Positions 34,433 through 43,824 of a DNA stretch of 64,000 nucleotides are shown in pieces. The notes beneath the pieces are model-generated. The model was not told where the DNA came from, ran no database searches, and was given only the letters and a program-made list of their open reading frames with translations. Position 1 is the stretch's first letter. Each line of letters opens with the position of its first letter. A program made the position numbers and the translations under genes. Source of the stretch: Reyranella sp. (GTDB lineage Bacteria > Pseudomonadota > Alphaproteobacteria > Reyranellales > Reyranellaceae); contig NZ_SCVC01000021.1 of NCBI RefSeq assembly GCF_004297405.1, forward strand, positions 310,001-374,000. Reading direction: 5' to 3'.

Positions 34433-35653
34433 CTAGATGACCTTGCGTGCCTTGAGGGCCGCGATCTCCGCCGCGGACAGTCCCAGGCCACCATAGACTT
34501 CGTCGTTGTGCTGCCCGATCGCCGGGCCGGCATGTCGGACCTGGCCTGGCGTTTCCGAGAAGCGTGGCACCACGCCTTGCATGCGCACCGCGCCCAGTTC
34601 GCCGTCGGGCACGCTAACGATGGCGTCGCGTGCGGCGAACTGCGGATCGGCGAAGACGTCGGCGATGTCGTAGATCGGCGAGAAGCCGACCTCATGGCGG
34701 GCAAAGCTTTCGCGTAGTTCGGCCAGAGTCAGCCGCCCGATTGCAGCGCCTACGATGTCGTCGAGCTCGCGGTAGTTCTGCACGCGCGCCGGATTGGTCG
34801 CGAACCGTGGATCATCGAGGAGATGACGGAGGTCGAGTGCCGTGCACAGACGATCGAAGATGCTCTGCGTTGAGGCAGCGATCGACGCCCATTTGTCGTC
34901 GGCCGTACGGTAGACATTGCCGGGCGCGGCGTACTGGCTGCGGTTGCCCGAGCGCGTACGCACAGCATCGAGCTGGTCGTATTCGATGGCGAGAAATTCC
35001 AGCGTACGCAGCATCGCTTCTGTGGCCGAGCAGTCGATCTCTTGGCCGCGCCGTTCGGGATGGCGGGCGAGGTCATGCAGGGCGGCCAGGATGCCCAGGG
35101 CACCGAAGAGGCCTGCAACGGCGTCGGAGATGGGGTAGCCGAGATGCAGCGGCCGGCCATCCTCCTCGCCGCAGATCTGTGTGAAGCCGCTCATCGACTC
35201 GAAGATGCGGGCAAAGCCCGGCCGGCCGGCGTACGGCCCGTCCTGACCGAAGCCCGTAACACGCAGGATGGTGAGCCGTGGGTTGATCCCTTGCAGCCAG
35301 GGGCGGGTGATGCCCCAGCCGTCGAGGGTGCCGGGGCGGAAATTTTCGACCAGCACATCGGCGTCGGCGATGAGCTTCGCGAACAAGTTTCGGCCGTCGG
35401 GCTGACGCAGGTCGAGCGTGATGCCTTTCTTGTTGCGATTGGTGACCTTCCACCACAGCGGCACGCCGTCCTTGTGTGGTGCGAGCGCGCGCAGCGAGTC
35501 GCCGATGCCCGGCATCTCGACCTTCACGACCTCGGCGCCATAATCACCCAGCAGGCCGGCCGCGAAGGGTCCGGCGACAACGGTGGAAATATCGACGATG
35601 CGCAGGCCAGCCAGCGGGCCGGGAGCTTGCTTCTTGTTTTCGATCACAGGCAT
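34433..35653 (-). CDS. CaiB/BaiF-type class III CoA transferase
   Basis: The 406-residue protein has the family start (PGPLAGLRIVDISTVVAGPF), GADVVKVE-like GAEVVKVEMP, and NRNKKGITLDLR for CoA binding. The catalytic Asp usually follows a G-F/Y pair near residue 148; here that residue is Ala (GFARIFESMSG), so the acyl-enzyme nucleophile may be missing or lie elsewhere. Downstream is the Bug receptor. It is divergent from the amidase gene. Confidence 0.9.
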   Translation of the reverse strand: MPVIENKKQAPGPLAGLRIVDISTVVAGPFAAGLLGDYGAEVVKVEMPGIGDSLRALAPHKDGVPLWWKVTNRNKKGITLDLRQPDGRNLFAKLIADADVLVENFRPGTLDGWGITRPWLQGINPRLTILRVTGFGQDGPYAGRPGFARIFESMSGFTQICGEEDGRPLHLGYPISDAVAGLFGALGILAALHDLARHPERRGQEIDCSATEAMLRTLEFLAIEYDQLDAVRTRSGNRSQYAAPGNVYRTADDKWASIAASTQSIFDRLCTALDLRHLLDDPRFATNPARVQNYRELDDIVGAAIGRLTLAELRESFARHEVGFSPIYDIADVFADPQFAARDAIVSVPDGELGAVRMQGVVPRFSETPGQVRHAGPAIGQHNDEVYGGLGLSAAEIAALKARKVI

Positions 35654-35786
35654 TCCCTCGAGTCGGAATTTTAGGTCGTCCCGCTCGCATGCAGAACAGT
35701 CAAGGCAGCTAAACTAGGTTTGCCGGATATGGATGGCAGACAGAGTTTGGTCGGTGCTGGCACACTCCGGGCCGAGGAGGAACATC

Positions 35787-37238
35787 ATGAGTAGCGAACT
35801 GTGGCGTCTGAGTGCCGTCGAGGCCGTACATCGACTGAAGAAGAAGGAGATCACCCCGCTCGACCTGATCGACGCCTCGGCACAGCGGATCTCGGAAGTC
35901 GAACCGGCGCTGAATGCGCTGCCCACGCTCTGCCTCGATCGCGCTCGCGATCACGCCAAACGGATCATGGCCGGTAAGGCCAACGAGGCCGAAGGCGAAG
36001 CGGGCTGGCTTGCCGGCCTGCCGGTGTCGATCAAGGACCTGACGGATGTCGCCGGTGTGCGGACGACCTATGGCTCGCCGATCTTTGCCAATCACGTGCC
36101 CGCCAAGTCGCATCCCCTGGTCGAACGGATTGAGCGCAAGGGTGGCATCGTCGTCGCCAAGTCGAATACGCCGGAGTTCGGCGCGGGCGGCAGCACCTTC
36201 AACGAAGTGTTTGGCCGGACGCGCAACCCCTGGAACACGTCGCTGACCTGCGGCGGTTCAACGGGCGGCGGATCGGTCTCGGTCGCGGCGGGCGAGGTCT
36301 GGCTGGCGCACGGTTCCGACCATGGCGGGTCGCTGCGGCGTCCCGGCACCTACTGCTCCACGGTAGGGCTGCGGCCGTCGGCCGGCCGCGTGACGCGCGG
36401 CACCTCGAACAATCTCTATTCGCCGCAGTCGGTGCAGGGGCCGATGGCGCGTAACGTGCCCGATCTTGCGCTGTTCCTCGACACGATGGCCGGTTTCTGT
36501 CCGCAGGACGCCATGACCTTCGATGCGCCGGCCGTCTCGTTCAGCGCGGCGGTCGCCAATCCAGTAGCGCCGAAGCGGGTCGCCTTCAGTGCCGACTTCG
36601 GCGGCCGATTCGAACTCGATCGTGAGATCCGCGAGATCTGCACCAAGATGGCGCGTCGCTTCGAGGAGCTGGGCTGCATCGTCGAGGAAGTGTCGCCTGA
36701 CTTTGGGCCGGTCGACGACGTTTTCATGGCGCTGCGCAGCCAGCAGTTCGTGGTCGATCGCGAGCAGCAGATCGAACAGCATCGCGATCTGATCAAGCCG
36801 GACATCATCTGGAACACCGAGCTTGGCCTGAAGCAGACCGCAAGCCGGTTGGCTTGGGCAGAGCGCGAACGCGCGGCTCTGTATCGGCGCATGAACGAGT
36901 TCTTCCGGACATACGATCTGTTCGTGACACCGGGAGCGCCGACGGCCGCTTTCGACGTCAATCTGCGGGCGCCTGAGACCATCGCCGGCAAGAAGCTCGA
37001 GAACTACATGGCGGGCTCGACATTGAATTCAGCCATTACCGTGACCGGCAGCCCGGCTCTGGCCGTACCTTGTGGCTTCGATCAGTACGGTCGACCGGTC
37101 GGGCTGCAGCTCGTCGGCAAACCGCGCGGCGAGGCGGCATTGCTGCAGGCCGGGGCTCTCTATGAAAAGCTCGTGGGCCTCGACCGTCTGCTGCCCATTG
37201 ACCCCAAGCAAGGGACGGTGCCGCCTCTCCAAGCTTGA
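35787..37238 (+). CDS. Amidase-signature-family amidase
   Basis: This 483-residue amidase (ATG 35787, behind GAGGAGG) has the Ser-cisSer-Lys triad: Lys83 (SIKDLTDVAG), Ser158 (GGSTGGGS) and Ser182 (GSDHGGSLRRPG). It hydrolyses an amide to acid and ammonia. It may complete nitrile degradation with the nitrile hydratase 2 kb away, though a minus-strand receptor/CoA transferase pair lies between and they are not cotranscribed. The next plus-strand gene is an amidohydrolase 50 bases away. Confidence 0.93.
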   Translation: MSSELWRLSAVEAVHRLKKKEITPLDLIDASAQRISEVEPALNALPTLCLDRARDHAKRIMAGKANEAEGEAGWLAGLPVSIKDLTDVAGVRTTYGSPIFANHVPAKSHPLVERIERKGGIVVAKSNTPEFGAGGSTFNEVFGRTRNPWNTSLTCGGSTGGGSVSVAAGEVWLAHGSDHGGSLRRPGTYCSTVGLRPSAGRVTRGTSNNLYSPQSVQGPMARNVPDLALFLDTMAGFCPQDAMTFDAPAVSFSAAVANPVAPKRVAFSADFGGRFELDREIREICTKMARRFEELGCIVEEVSPDFGPVDDVFMALRSQQFVVDREQQIEQHRDLIKPDIIWNTELGLKQTASRLAWAERERAALYRRMNEFFRTYDLFVTPGAPTAAFDVNLRAPETIAGKKLENYMAGSTLNSAITVTGSPALAVPCGFDQYGRPVGLQLVGKPRGEAALLQAGALYEKLVGLDRLLPIDPKQGTVPPLQA

Positions 37239-37288
37239 AGTAAGCTCGCGTCGGACGCCGACTCTTCCCTGTAGCTTCGAGGATTGCA

Positions 37289-38788
37289 ATGGGTCTGTTG
37301 AGCGACGACGAACGCGGCCGGCTTGCTCCTGCCAGCGTGGCCGGTGGTACGACACCGGTGCCGACCCAGGTCGTATCAAGCGACGAGTTTCTGCCGATCG
37401 CCCGAACCGAGCGCCAGAAGCAAGTCGAGGCACGTATGAACGCACTGGGCGACGAGTATGGCCGTCGCAATGGCTTGTCGCGGCGGCGTTTCTTCCAGAC
37501 CGCTGCTGGCATGGCGACGGCCTTCGTCGCCATGAACGAGGTCTACGGCCCGCTTTATGGCGCCGCACCAGCCGAAGCCAAAAGCGTCGATCTTGCCCAG
37601 GCACGCGCCGACGGTCTCAAGGATCAGTTCGTCATGGATGTGCATACGCACTTCCTGCGCGACGACACGCGGCTCGAAGGGTTCGTGCGGGGGCGTGAGG
37701 CGGTCGGCAAGGCCGGCTGGAACCCGGGATTGGTCGGCAAGCCACAGACCACCGACGATCTCAAGTATCCCAACTGGTTCAAGGAGATCTATCTCGACAG
37801 CGACACCAAGGTCGCACTGATCAGTGGCTCGGCGTCGGAGGACCCACGCGACTGGTTCCTGACCAACGAGATGAAAGCCGACGCCCGCGAGAAGGTGAAT
37901 CGCGAAGCCGGCTCCAGGCGTCTCCTGTCGCACGCCATTTTTACACCGGGCTACGACGGCTGGATGGACGAGGTCGACAAGTGCATCGCCACACTCAAAC
38001 CGGACTCGTGGAAAGGCTATACGGTCGGCGACAACACCAACAAGGATCTGGCGCGTCATCCCTGGCGCATGGACGACGAGAAGCTTGTCTATCCCTTCTA
38101 CGAGAAGATCGTGAAGGCGGGCTACGACATCGTCTGCGTTCACAAGGGCCTCTATCCGCCTTCGGTCGCGCAACGCTGGCCGCATCTGACGCCCTATGCG
38201 ACCGTCGACGATGTCGGCAAGGCGGCCAAGGACTGGCCGCAGATCCGCTTCGTCGTTTATCACTCGGCCTTCCGCTGGACTGGCGCGCCGGGTGCCGCGG
38301 CGGGCGGCTACGACCAGTTCGAGAAGACCGGCCGGGTTGAGTGGACCAGCGATCTTGCCGAGATCCCGGCCAAATATGGCGTCAGCAATGTCTATGCCGA
38401 TCTCGGCCAGATCTTCGCCCAGACGACGGTGACCGAACCGCGTCTTTGTGCGGCGCTGATGGGCATGCTGGTAAAGGGCATGGGCGCCGACCATGTCGTC
38501 TGGGGAACCGATGCGGTTTGGACCGGGGCGCCACAGTGGCAGATCGAGGCCCTGCGCCGGCTCGAAATCCCCGAGGACATGCAGAAGAAGTTCGGTTATG
38601 CGCCGCTCGGTCCGGCCGATGGACCGGTGAAGCGGGCCATCTTCGGTGAGAATTCAGCGAAGATGTATCGCTATGACATCAAGAAGGCGGCATGGCGGGA
38701 CGATCGCTTCGCGGCCATCAAGTCGCACTATGAGCATGTGGGGCGTGATCCCTCTAACCTGAGGTACGGGTTCGTCGTTCCGGGCTGA
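37289..38788 (+). CDS. Amidohydrolase-family protein with internal Tat motif
   Basis: The 499-residue protein has a VMDVHTHFL segment typical of the metal-binding start of TIM-barrel amidohydrolases and a VVWGTDAVWTGAP region near the C-terminus with the metal-binding Asp. A twin-arginine motif SRRRFFQT (residues 64-71) and hydrophobic stretch follow a 63-residue leader. A start at ATG 37436 (MNALGDEYG) would place the motif 14 residues from the N-terminus, a normal Tat signal, but 37289 also has a ribosome-like GAGG. It is probably periplasmic; the substrate is unknown. Confidence 0.82.
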   Translation: MGLLSDDERGRLAPASVAGGTTPVPTQVVSSDEFLPIARTERQKQVEARMNALGDEYGRRNGLSRRRFFQTAAGMATAFVAMNEVYGPLYGAAPAEAKSVDLAQARADGLKDQFVMDVHTHFLRDDTRLEGFVRGREAVGKAGWNPGLVGKPQTTDDLKYPNWFKEIYLDSDTKVALISGSASEDPRDWFLTNEMKADAREKVNREAGSRRLLSHAIFTPGYDGWMDEVDKCIATLKPDSWKGYTVGDNTNKDLARHPWRMDDEKLVYPFYEKIVKAGYDIVCVHKGLYPPSVAQRWPHLTPYATVDDVGKAAKDWPQIRFVVYHSAFRWTGAPGAAAGGYDQFEKTGRVEWTSDLAEIPAKYGVSNVYADLGQIFAQTTVTEPRLCAALMGMLVKGMGADHVVWGTDAVWTGAPQWQIEALRRLEIPEDMQKKFGYAPLGPADGPVKRAIFGENSAKMYRYDIKKAAWRDDRFAAIKSHYEHVGRDPSNLRYGFVVPG

Positions 38789-38860
38789 TTGCACTGCGGA
38801 GGCGTGCCTAGACCCGGCGCGCGCCGCAGTCCAAGATTGGCCCAGAACAAGGGAGCCGTC

Positions 38861-39877
38861 ATGAAACGCTGGGTCGGACCGCTGATTGCGGTCTTTGCCG
38901 TCGTTTGCCTGGGATTATCCGCGCCTGCACAGGCGCAGACTCAGGCCACGATCAAGCCCGCTATCGTCTTCAGCACCGGTGGGAAATTCGACAAGTCCTT
39001 CAATGAAGGGGTCTGGCAGGGTGCCGAACGCTTCAAGAAGGATACGGGGATTGCTGTCACCGAATTCGAACCCAGCAATGAGACGCAGTTCGAGCAGGCG
39101 CTGCGCCGCTTCGCCCAGCGGAGCCAGGACCCGATCATCGCCGTCGGCTTCGCCCAGGCCGTGGCGCTGGAAAAAGTCGCCAAGGAATTCCCCAACATCC
39201 ATTTCACGATCATCGACAGCGTGGTGAACCTGCCCAACGTACAGTCCGTCGTGTTCCGCGAACAGGAAGGCTCGTTTCTGGTCGGCGTGCTGGCGGCACT
39301 CGCCTCCAAGACCGGCAAGATCGGCTTCGTGGGTGGCATGGACATTCCGCTGGTGCGGCGTTTCCAGTGCGGCTTCGAGCAGGGCATCAAGTATGCCAAC
39401 CCCAGCGCTGAGCTGATTACCAACATGACGGGGACGACGCCTGCCGCGTGGAACGATCCGGGCCGAGGCGCCGAACTCGCGCGTGGCCAGATCGATCGCG
39501 GTGTCGACGTCGTCTATGCCGCCGCGGGCAGCACCGGGCTCGGTATCCTCCAGGCGACCAAGGATCGCGGCAAGCTCGGCATCGGCGTCGACTCCAACCA
39601 GAACCATCTGCATCCCGGCAACATGCTGACCTCGATGCTGAAGCGCGTCGATGTGGCGACCTACGAGAGCTTCAAGGCGGCCCAGGACCATCAGTGGAAG
39701 GGCGGTACGCAGGTGCTGGGCCTTAAGGAAGGCGGGGTCGATTGGGCGCTCGACAAGGATAATGAGAAGCTCGTGACGCCGGAGATGAAGGCCAAGGTCG
39801 AAGCTGCCAAAGCCGATATCATTTCGGGCAAGATCGTCGTGCACGACTATATGAGCAACAATTCGTGCAATCGCTGA
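38861..39877 (+). CDS. BMP-family ABC transporter substrate-binding protein (nucleoside type)
   Basis: The 338-residue protein has a signal peptide cleaved near AQA-Q (residues 1-29) and the Bmp/PnrA core: FSTGGKFDKSFNEGVWQGAERF, then VGFAQAVALEKVAKEFPNIHF and IGFVGGMD. Proteins of this family bind purine or pyrimidine nucleosides in the periplasm. It begins the nine-gene salvage operon and its end overlaps the ATPase gene by 13 bases. The downstream salvage enzymes support nucleoside binding over lipoproteins of other function. Confidence 0.9.
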   Translation: MKRWVGPLIAVFAVVCLGLSAPAQAQTQATIKPAIVFSTGGKFDKSFNEGVWQGAERFKKDTGIAVTEFEPSNETQFEQALRRFAQRSQDPIIAVGFAQAVALEKVAKEFPNIHFTIIDSVVNLPNVQSVVFREQEGSFLVGVLAALASKTGKIGFVGGMDIPLVRRFQCGFEQGIKYANPSAELITNMTGTTPAAWNDPGRGAELARGQIDRGVDVVYAAAGSTGLGILQATKDRGKLGIGVDSNQNHLHPGNMLTSMLKRVDVATYESFKAAQDHQWKGGTQVLGLKEGGVDWALDKDNEKLVTPEMKAKVEAAKADIISGKIVVHDYMSNNSCNR

Positions 39878-41394
39878 CGGCCGCTGCTGCAGCCATTGAA
39901 CTGAGAGGCATAGACAAGTCGTTCGGTGCTGTGCACGCCGTGCGCGGTGTGTCGCTTGCCATCCCACGCGGCAGCATCACCGGTATTGTCGGCGAGAACG
40001 GTGCCGGCAAGTCGACCTTGATGAGCATTCTCTATGGGCTTTATCGCGCCGATGCCGGTCAGATTCTGATCGATGACCGTCCCGTCGATATGGCAAGTCC
40101 GCGCGATGCCATCGCCCATGGCATCGGCATGGTTCACCAGCATTTCATGTTGGTCGACACCTTTACCGTCCTCGAAAACCTGATGCTGGGGGCCGAAGGC
40201 GGTCCCCTGTTGGCCGGTGGATTCGCGGCTGCGCGTGCCGAGCTGGCGCGGCTTGGTCGGGAATACGGCCTCAGCGTCGATCCTGATGCGCGCGTGGCTG
40301 ATCTTTCGGTGGGCGAGCAACAACGGGTCGAGATCCTGAAGGTCCTGTTCCGTGGCGCGCGCATGCTGATCCTGGACGAGCCCAGCGCCGTGCTAACGCC
40401 ACAGGAGACCGACCGGCTGTTCGAGATCCTGAAGAGCCTGCGCGCCCGCGGTGTCACCGTGGTGCTGATCACCCACAAGCTGCGCGAGATCATGGCCGTG
40501 GCCGATCGGGTGATTGTCATGCGCCAGGGCGCCGTCGTTGCCGAGCGGCTCACCGTCGAAACCAGCACCGGCGAACTGGCGGAGCTGATGGTCGGCCGCA
40601 AGATCCGGCTCGACCTTGACAAGGCGCCAGCTGAGCGCGGCCAGACGATGCTGGCGGCACGCGGTCTCTCGCTGGTCGACCGCCGCGGTGTGCGCCTGCT
40701 CGACGGTATCGACCTCGAGTTGCGCGCCGGCGAAATCGTCGGCATCGCCGGCGTCTCGGGCAATGGCCAGACGGAGCTGCTGCAAGTCCTGTCCGGCATT
40801 CGGCCACCGACCGCGGGCCAGGTGGAAGTCTGTGGCCGGGTGATCGACCCGGCGCGCCCTATCGACCCGGCCGAGATGCGCGCACTCGGCCTCGCCCATG
40901 TTCCGGAAGATCGCCTGCGGCAGGGATTGGTCGCCGCTTTCGAGGCATCCGAAACGTCGATCCTGGGCTACCAGGACCAGCCGCCCTACTGTCGCAATCA
41001 CCTGCTCGATGCGCCCGCCGTGGGCAGGCATTGTGCCGATCTGATGCAGCGCTTCGATGTGCGGCCGCAGACACCGGGATTGCGTTCGTCGCATTTCTCT
41101 GGTGGCAATCAGCAGAAGCTGATCCTGGCCCGCGAGATGTCACGGATTCCCAAAGTGCTGCTGGTCGGGCAGCCGACGCGCGGTGTCGATATCGGCGCCA
41201 TCGAGTTCATCCATCGCGAGCTGGTGAAGAGCCGCGACGCAGGCTGCGCTATCCTGGTCGTGTCGGTCGAACTCGAAGAGATCCTGTCGCTGGCCGATCG
41301 CATCCTGGTGATGTCGGGTGGACGGATCATCGGCGAGGTCGCGGCGGATCAGGCCGATGAACGGGCGCTCGGCCGCATGATGGCCGACGCATGA
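39865..41394 (+). CDS. ABC transporter ATP-binding protein (two nucleotide-binding domains)
   Basis: The 509-residue protein (GTG start inside the receptor gene) has two ABC domains. The first is complete: Walker A GENGAGKST (43-51), signature LSVGEQQRVEILK, Walker B LILDEPSA. The second has a degenerate Walker A (GVSGNGQTE), signature FSGGNQQK and Walker B LLVGQP lacking the usual acidic residue. This asymmetric pattern is typical of sugar- and nucleoside-type importers. The stop overlaps the permease start (ATGA). Confidence 0.93.
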   Translation: MQSLTAAAAAIELRGIDKSFGAVHAVRGVSLAIPRGSITGIVGENGAGKSTLMSILYGLYRADAGQILIDDRPVDMASPRDAIAHGIGMVHQHFMLVDTFTVLENLMLGAEGGPLLAGGFAAARAELARLGREYGLSVDPDARVADLSVGEQQRVEILKVLFRGARMLILDEPSAVLTPQETDRLFEILKSLRARGVTVVLITHKLREIMAVADRVIVMRQGAVVAERLTVETSTGELAELMVGRKIRLDLDKAPAERGQTMLAARGLSLVDRRGVRLLDGIDLELRAGEIVGIAGVSGNGQTELLQVLSGIRPPTAGQVEVCGRVIDPARPIDPAEMRALGLAHVPEDRLRQGLVAAFEASETSILGYQDQPPYCRNHLLDAPAVGRHCADLMQRFDVRPQTPGLRSSHFSGGNQQKLILAREMSRIPKVLLVGQPTRGVDIGAIEFIHRELVKSRDAGCAILVVSVELEEILSLADRILVMSGGRIIGEVAADQADERALGRMMADA

Positions 41395-42503
41395 GCCTCG
41401 TCGTCCCGAGGTCTGTTCGCCGACCGTTGCCGCGCTGGGTCGAAATCGGTGTGCTGCCGCTGGTCAATGTCGCGCTGGCCTTCCTGGTGGTCGGTATCAT
41501 CGCGCGCATTATCGGTGTCGACTCCTTCCATGCGCTGAAGCTCCTGCTGGTTGGTGCCTTTGGCTCGTCGGAATCGATCGGTTACACGCTCTACTACGCC
41601 ACCAACTTCATCTTTACAGGACTTGCCGTGGCGGTCGCCTTCCACGCCGGCTTGTTCAACATCGGGGGTGAGGGCCAGGCCTATATCGGGGGCCTGGGCT
41701 GCGGGCTCGCCGTGCTGGCGCTCGATCGCTATCTGCCGGGGCCGTTGCTGATCCTGCTCGCCATCCTGGCAGCGGCGGCGTTCGGCGCGGCCTGGGCGGC
41801 GGTGCCGGCCTGGATGCAGGCTTGGCGGGGCAGCCACATCGTCATCACCACCATCATGTTCAACTTCGTCGCCTCGGCGCTGATGGTCTACCTGATGGTG
41901 AATGTGTTGATCGCGCCGGGCTCGATGACGCCGCAGAGCCGTGGCTTCGCCGACTCGGCATCGCTGCCGTCGATGCAGGCGGTATTGAAATCGATTGGCA
42001 TCGCGGTGGCGCCGTCGGCCCTCAATCTCGCCTTCGTCCTGGCCCTGCTCAGCAGCGTCGCCGTCTGGATTTTCCTGTGGCGTACGAGCTGGGGCTACGC
42101 GCTGCGGACCATGGGGCACAACGCCGAGGCCGCGATCTATGCCGGCACCAGCATCCGGCGCATGACCATGCTGGCGATGTGCCTGTCTGGTGCCCTGGCT
42201 GGCGGCGTCGCGGTCAACGAGCTGCTGGGCGTCCATCATCGTATCGTGCTCGACTTTCCGGCCGGCTACGGTTTCGCCGGCATCGCCGTGGCGTTGATGG
42301 GGCGCAGCCATCCGTTGGGCATCGTGCTGGCGGCTCTCCTGTTCGGCGCCCTGCAACAGGGAGGCGCGGAGCTCTCCTTCGAAATTCCCGCCATGACGCG
42401 CGAGATGGTCGTGGTGATCCAGGGACTGGTCATCCTGTTCTGCGGGGCCCTGGCACATCTGCCGCGGCCCTGGTTGCAGGCGCTGTTCGGGCGCCGGGGC
42501 TGA
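41391..42503 (+). CDS. ABC transporter permease (nucleoside type)
   Basis: The 370-residue polytopic membrane protein has about nine hydrophobic segments and the conserved cytoplasmic loop GHNAEAAIYAGTSIRRM before GALAGGVAVNELLG, typical of BmpF/NupB-like permeases. It overlaps the ATPase gene by four bases. The first of two permeases, it forms the channel with the next product. Confidence 0.9.
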   Translation: MSLVVPRSVRRPLPRWVEIGVLPLVNVALAFLVVGIIARIIGVDSFHALKLLLVGAFGSSESIGYTLYYATNFIFTGLAVAVAFHAGLFNIGGEGQAYIGGLGCGLAVLALDRYLPGPLLILLAILAAAAFGAAWAAVPAWMQAWRGSHIVITTIMFNFVASALMVYLMVNVLIAPGSMTPQSRGFADSASLPSMQAVLKSIGIAVAPSALNLAFVLALLSSVAVWIFLWRTSWGYALRTMGHNAEAAIYAGTSIRRMTMLAMCLSGALAGGVAVNELLGVHHRIVLDFPAGYGFAGIAVALMGRSHPLGIVLAALLFGALQQGGAELSFEIPAMTREMVVVIQGLVILFCGALAHLPRPWLQALFGRRG

Positions 42504-42506
42504 GCG

Positions 42507-43427
42507 ATGGAGGAGACGCTCACCTTCATCACCCTGACTCTCGCGGCAACCCTGCGCGTGGCGACGCCGCTGGTGCTCTGCGCCATGGGCGGGCTGTTCT
42601 CGGAGAAGAGCGGCATCATCGATGTCGGGCTCGAAGGCAAGATGCTGATGGCTGCTTTCTTCGCGGCCGCGACGGCATCGCTCACAGGCTCGGCCTGGGC
42701 AGGTGTCGTTGCCGCTATCGTTGCGGCTGAGGCGCTTGCGCTGCTGCATGGCTTTGCCTGCATCACCCATCGCGGCAACCAGGTCGTGAGCGGCATTGCC
42801 CTCAACATATTGGCGGCGGGGCTGACCGTTGTGTTGGGCACGGCCTGGTTCGCGCGCGGCGGCCAGACACCACCGCTCGGTGACGGTGAGCGGCTGAAGC
42901 CGATCTTCTTCCCGGTGGCCGGCGACAATGTGCTGGTCTACGTGGCGCTGTTGTCGGTGCCGTTCACCTGGTGGTTGATCGCGCGCACACGCTTCGGTCT
43001 GCGGCTGCGTGCCGTCGGCGAGATGCCGCTGGCGGTCGATGCGGCCGGTGTTTCGGTCGCCTGGCTGCGGTATCGCGCCGTCCTCCTGTGTGGCCTGTTT
43101 TCGGGCCTCGCCGGTGCCTATCTCTCGATTGCCCAGAACGCCGGTTTCAGCCGCGACATGACGGCGGGGCAGGGGTTCATCGCTCTGGCCGCCATCATCT
43201 TCGGCAAGTGGCGGCCGTTCCCGGCCTTCGGTGCCTGCCTGGTCTTCGGTCTGCTCGATGCTGTTGCCATCCGGCTGCAAGGCGTGAAGGTGCCCGGCGT
43301 TGGTGAAGTTCCAGTGCAACTGATCCAGGCCTTGCCCTATCTTCTCACTCTGTTTCTGTTGGCCGGTTTCATCGGCAACGCGGTGGCGCCCAAAGCAGCC
43401 GGCGTGCCCTATGAGAAGGAGCATTGA
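42507..43427 (+). CDS. ABC transporter permease (nucleoside type)
   Basis: The 306-residue membrane protein has SGIIDVGLEGKMLMAAF near its start and RLRAVGEMPLAVDAAGVSVAWLRY, the loop that contacts the ATPase, then an IALAAIIFGKWRPF segment. These are hallmarks of BmpG/NupC-type partners. It is three bases from the first permease. The next gene's ribosome site lies in its final codons. Confidence 0.9.
   Translation: MEETLTFITLTLAATLRVATPLVLCAMGGLFSEKSGIIDVGLEGKMLMAAFFAAATASLTGSAWAGVVAAIVAAEALALLHGFACITHRGNQVVSGIALNILAAGLTVVLGTAWFARGGQTPPLGDGERLKPIFFPVAGDNVLVYVALLSVPFTWWLIARTRFGLRLRAVGEMPLAVDAAGVSVAWLRYRAVLLCGLFSGLAGAYLSIAQNAGFSRDMTAGQGFIALAAIIFGKWRPFPAFGACLVFGLLDAVAIRLQGVKVPGVGEVPVQLIQALPYLLTLFLLAGFIGNAVAPKAAGVPYEKEH
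43416..43421 (+). promoter_or_regulatory. Ribosome binding site for cdd
   Basis: AAGGAG lies 7 bases before the GTG at 43429. It favours that start over the in-frame ATG at 43411, which would overlap the upstream gene and add six residues. Confidence 0.5.
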
Positions 43428-43428
43428 G

Positions 43429-43824
43429 GTGGACGATCTGCTCCATGTCGCGCAGCGCATGATGCTTCATGCTCATGCGCCCTATTCGAAGTTCCACGTC
43501 GGGGCAGCACTACGCGCTGAAGACGGCTCGATCCATGGCGGCTGCAACGTCGAGAACGCCGCCTACCCGCAAGGGATCTGTGCCGAGGCAGGCGCTATCG
43601 CGGCTCTCGTCGCGGCCGGCCATAAGCGCATCCTGGAATGTGTCGTCATGGGACCGGGCCCCGAGACCATCACGCCCTGCGGAGGCTGCCGCCAGAAACT
43701 GCGCGAGTTTGCGGCCGACGACACGCTGGTCCACCTCTGCGGCCCGGATGGGCTGCATCGCACAGTAACCTTGGGACAGCTCTTGCCGATGTCGTTCGGT
43801 CCACATCACATCGCCCAATCATGA
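43429..43824 (+). CDS. cdd: Cytidine deaminase
   Basis: The 131-residue enzyme (GTG start) has zinc-site Cys51 and catalytic Glu53 (ICAEAGA), with Cys84 and Cys87 (PCGGC), plus the APYSKFHVGAAL N-terminal block. It deaminates cytidine and deoxycytidine to uridine and deoxyuridine. The length fits the small tetrameric class. The stop overlaps the purine nucleoside phosphorylase start (ATGA). Confidence 0.95.
   Translation: MDDLLHVAQRMMLHAHAPYSKFHVGAALRAEDGSIHGGCNVENAAYPQGICAEAGAIAALVAAGHKRILECVVMGPGPETITPCGGCRQKLREFAADDTLVHLCGPDGLHRTVTLGQLLPMSFGPHHIAQS

Noticed and set aside
31821..37238. Nitrile hydratase and amidase as one operon
   Set aside because: A minus-strand CoA transferase and solute receptor lie between, so one transcript cannot carry both.
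37250..37262. Small hairpin GTCGG-ACG-CCGAC as a terminator after the amidase
   Set aside because: The stem is only five base pairs and no T-run follows.
41349..43460. A 703-codon open frame on the - strand
   Set aside because: Antisense to the two nucleoside permeases; Gln/His/Arg-rich translation without domains.
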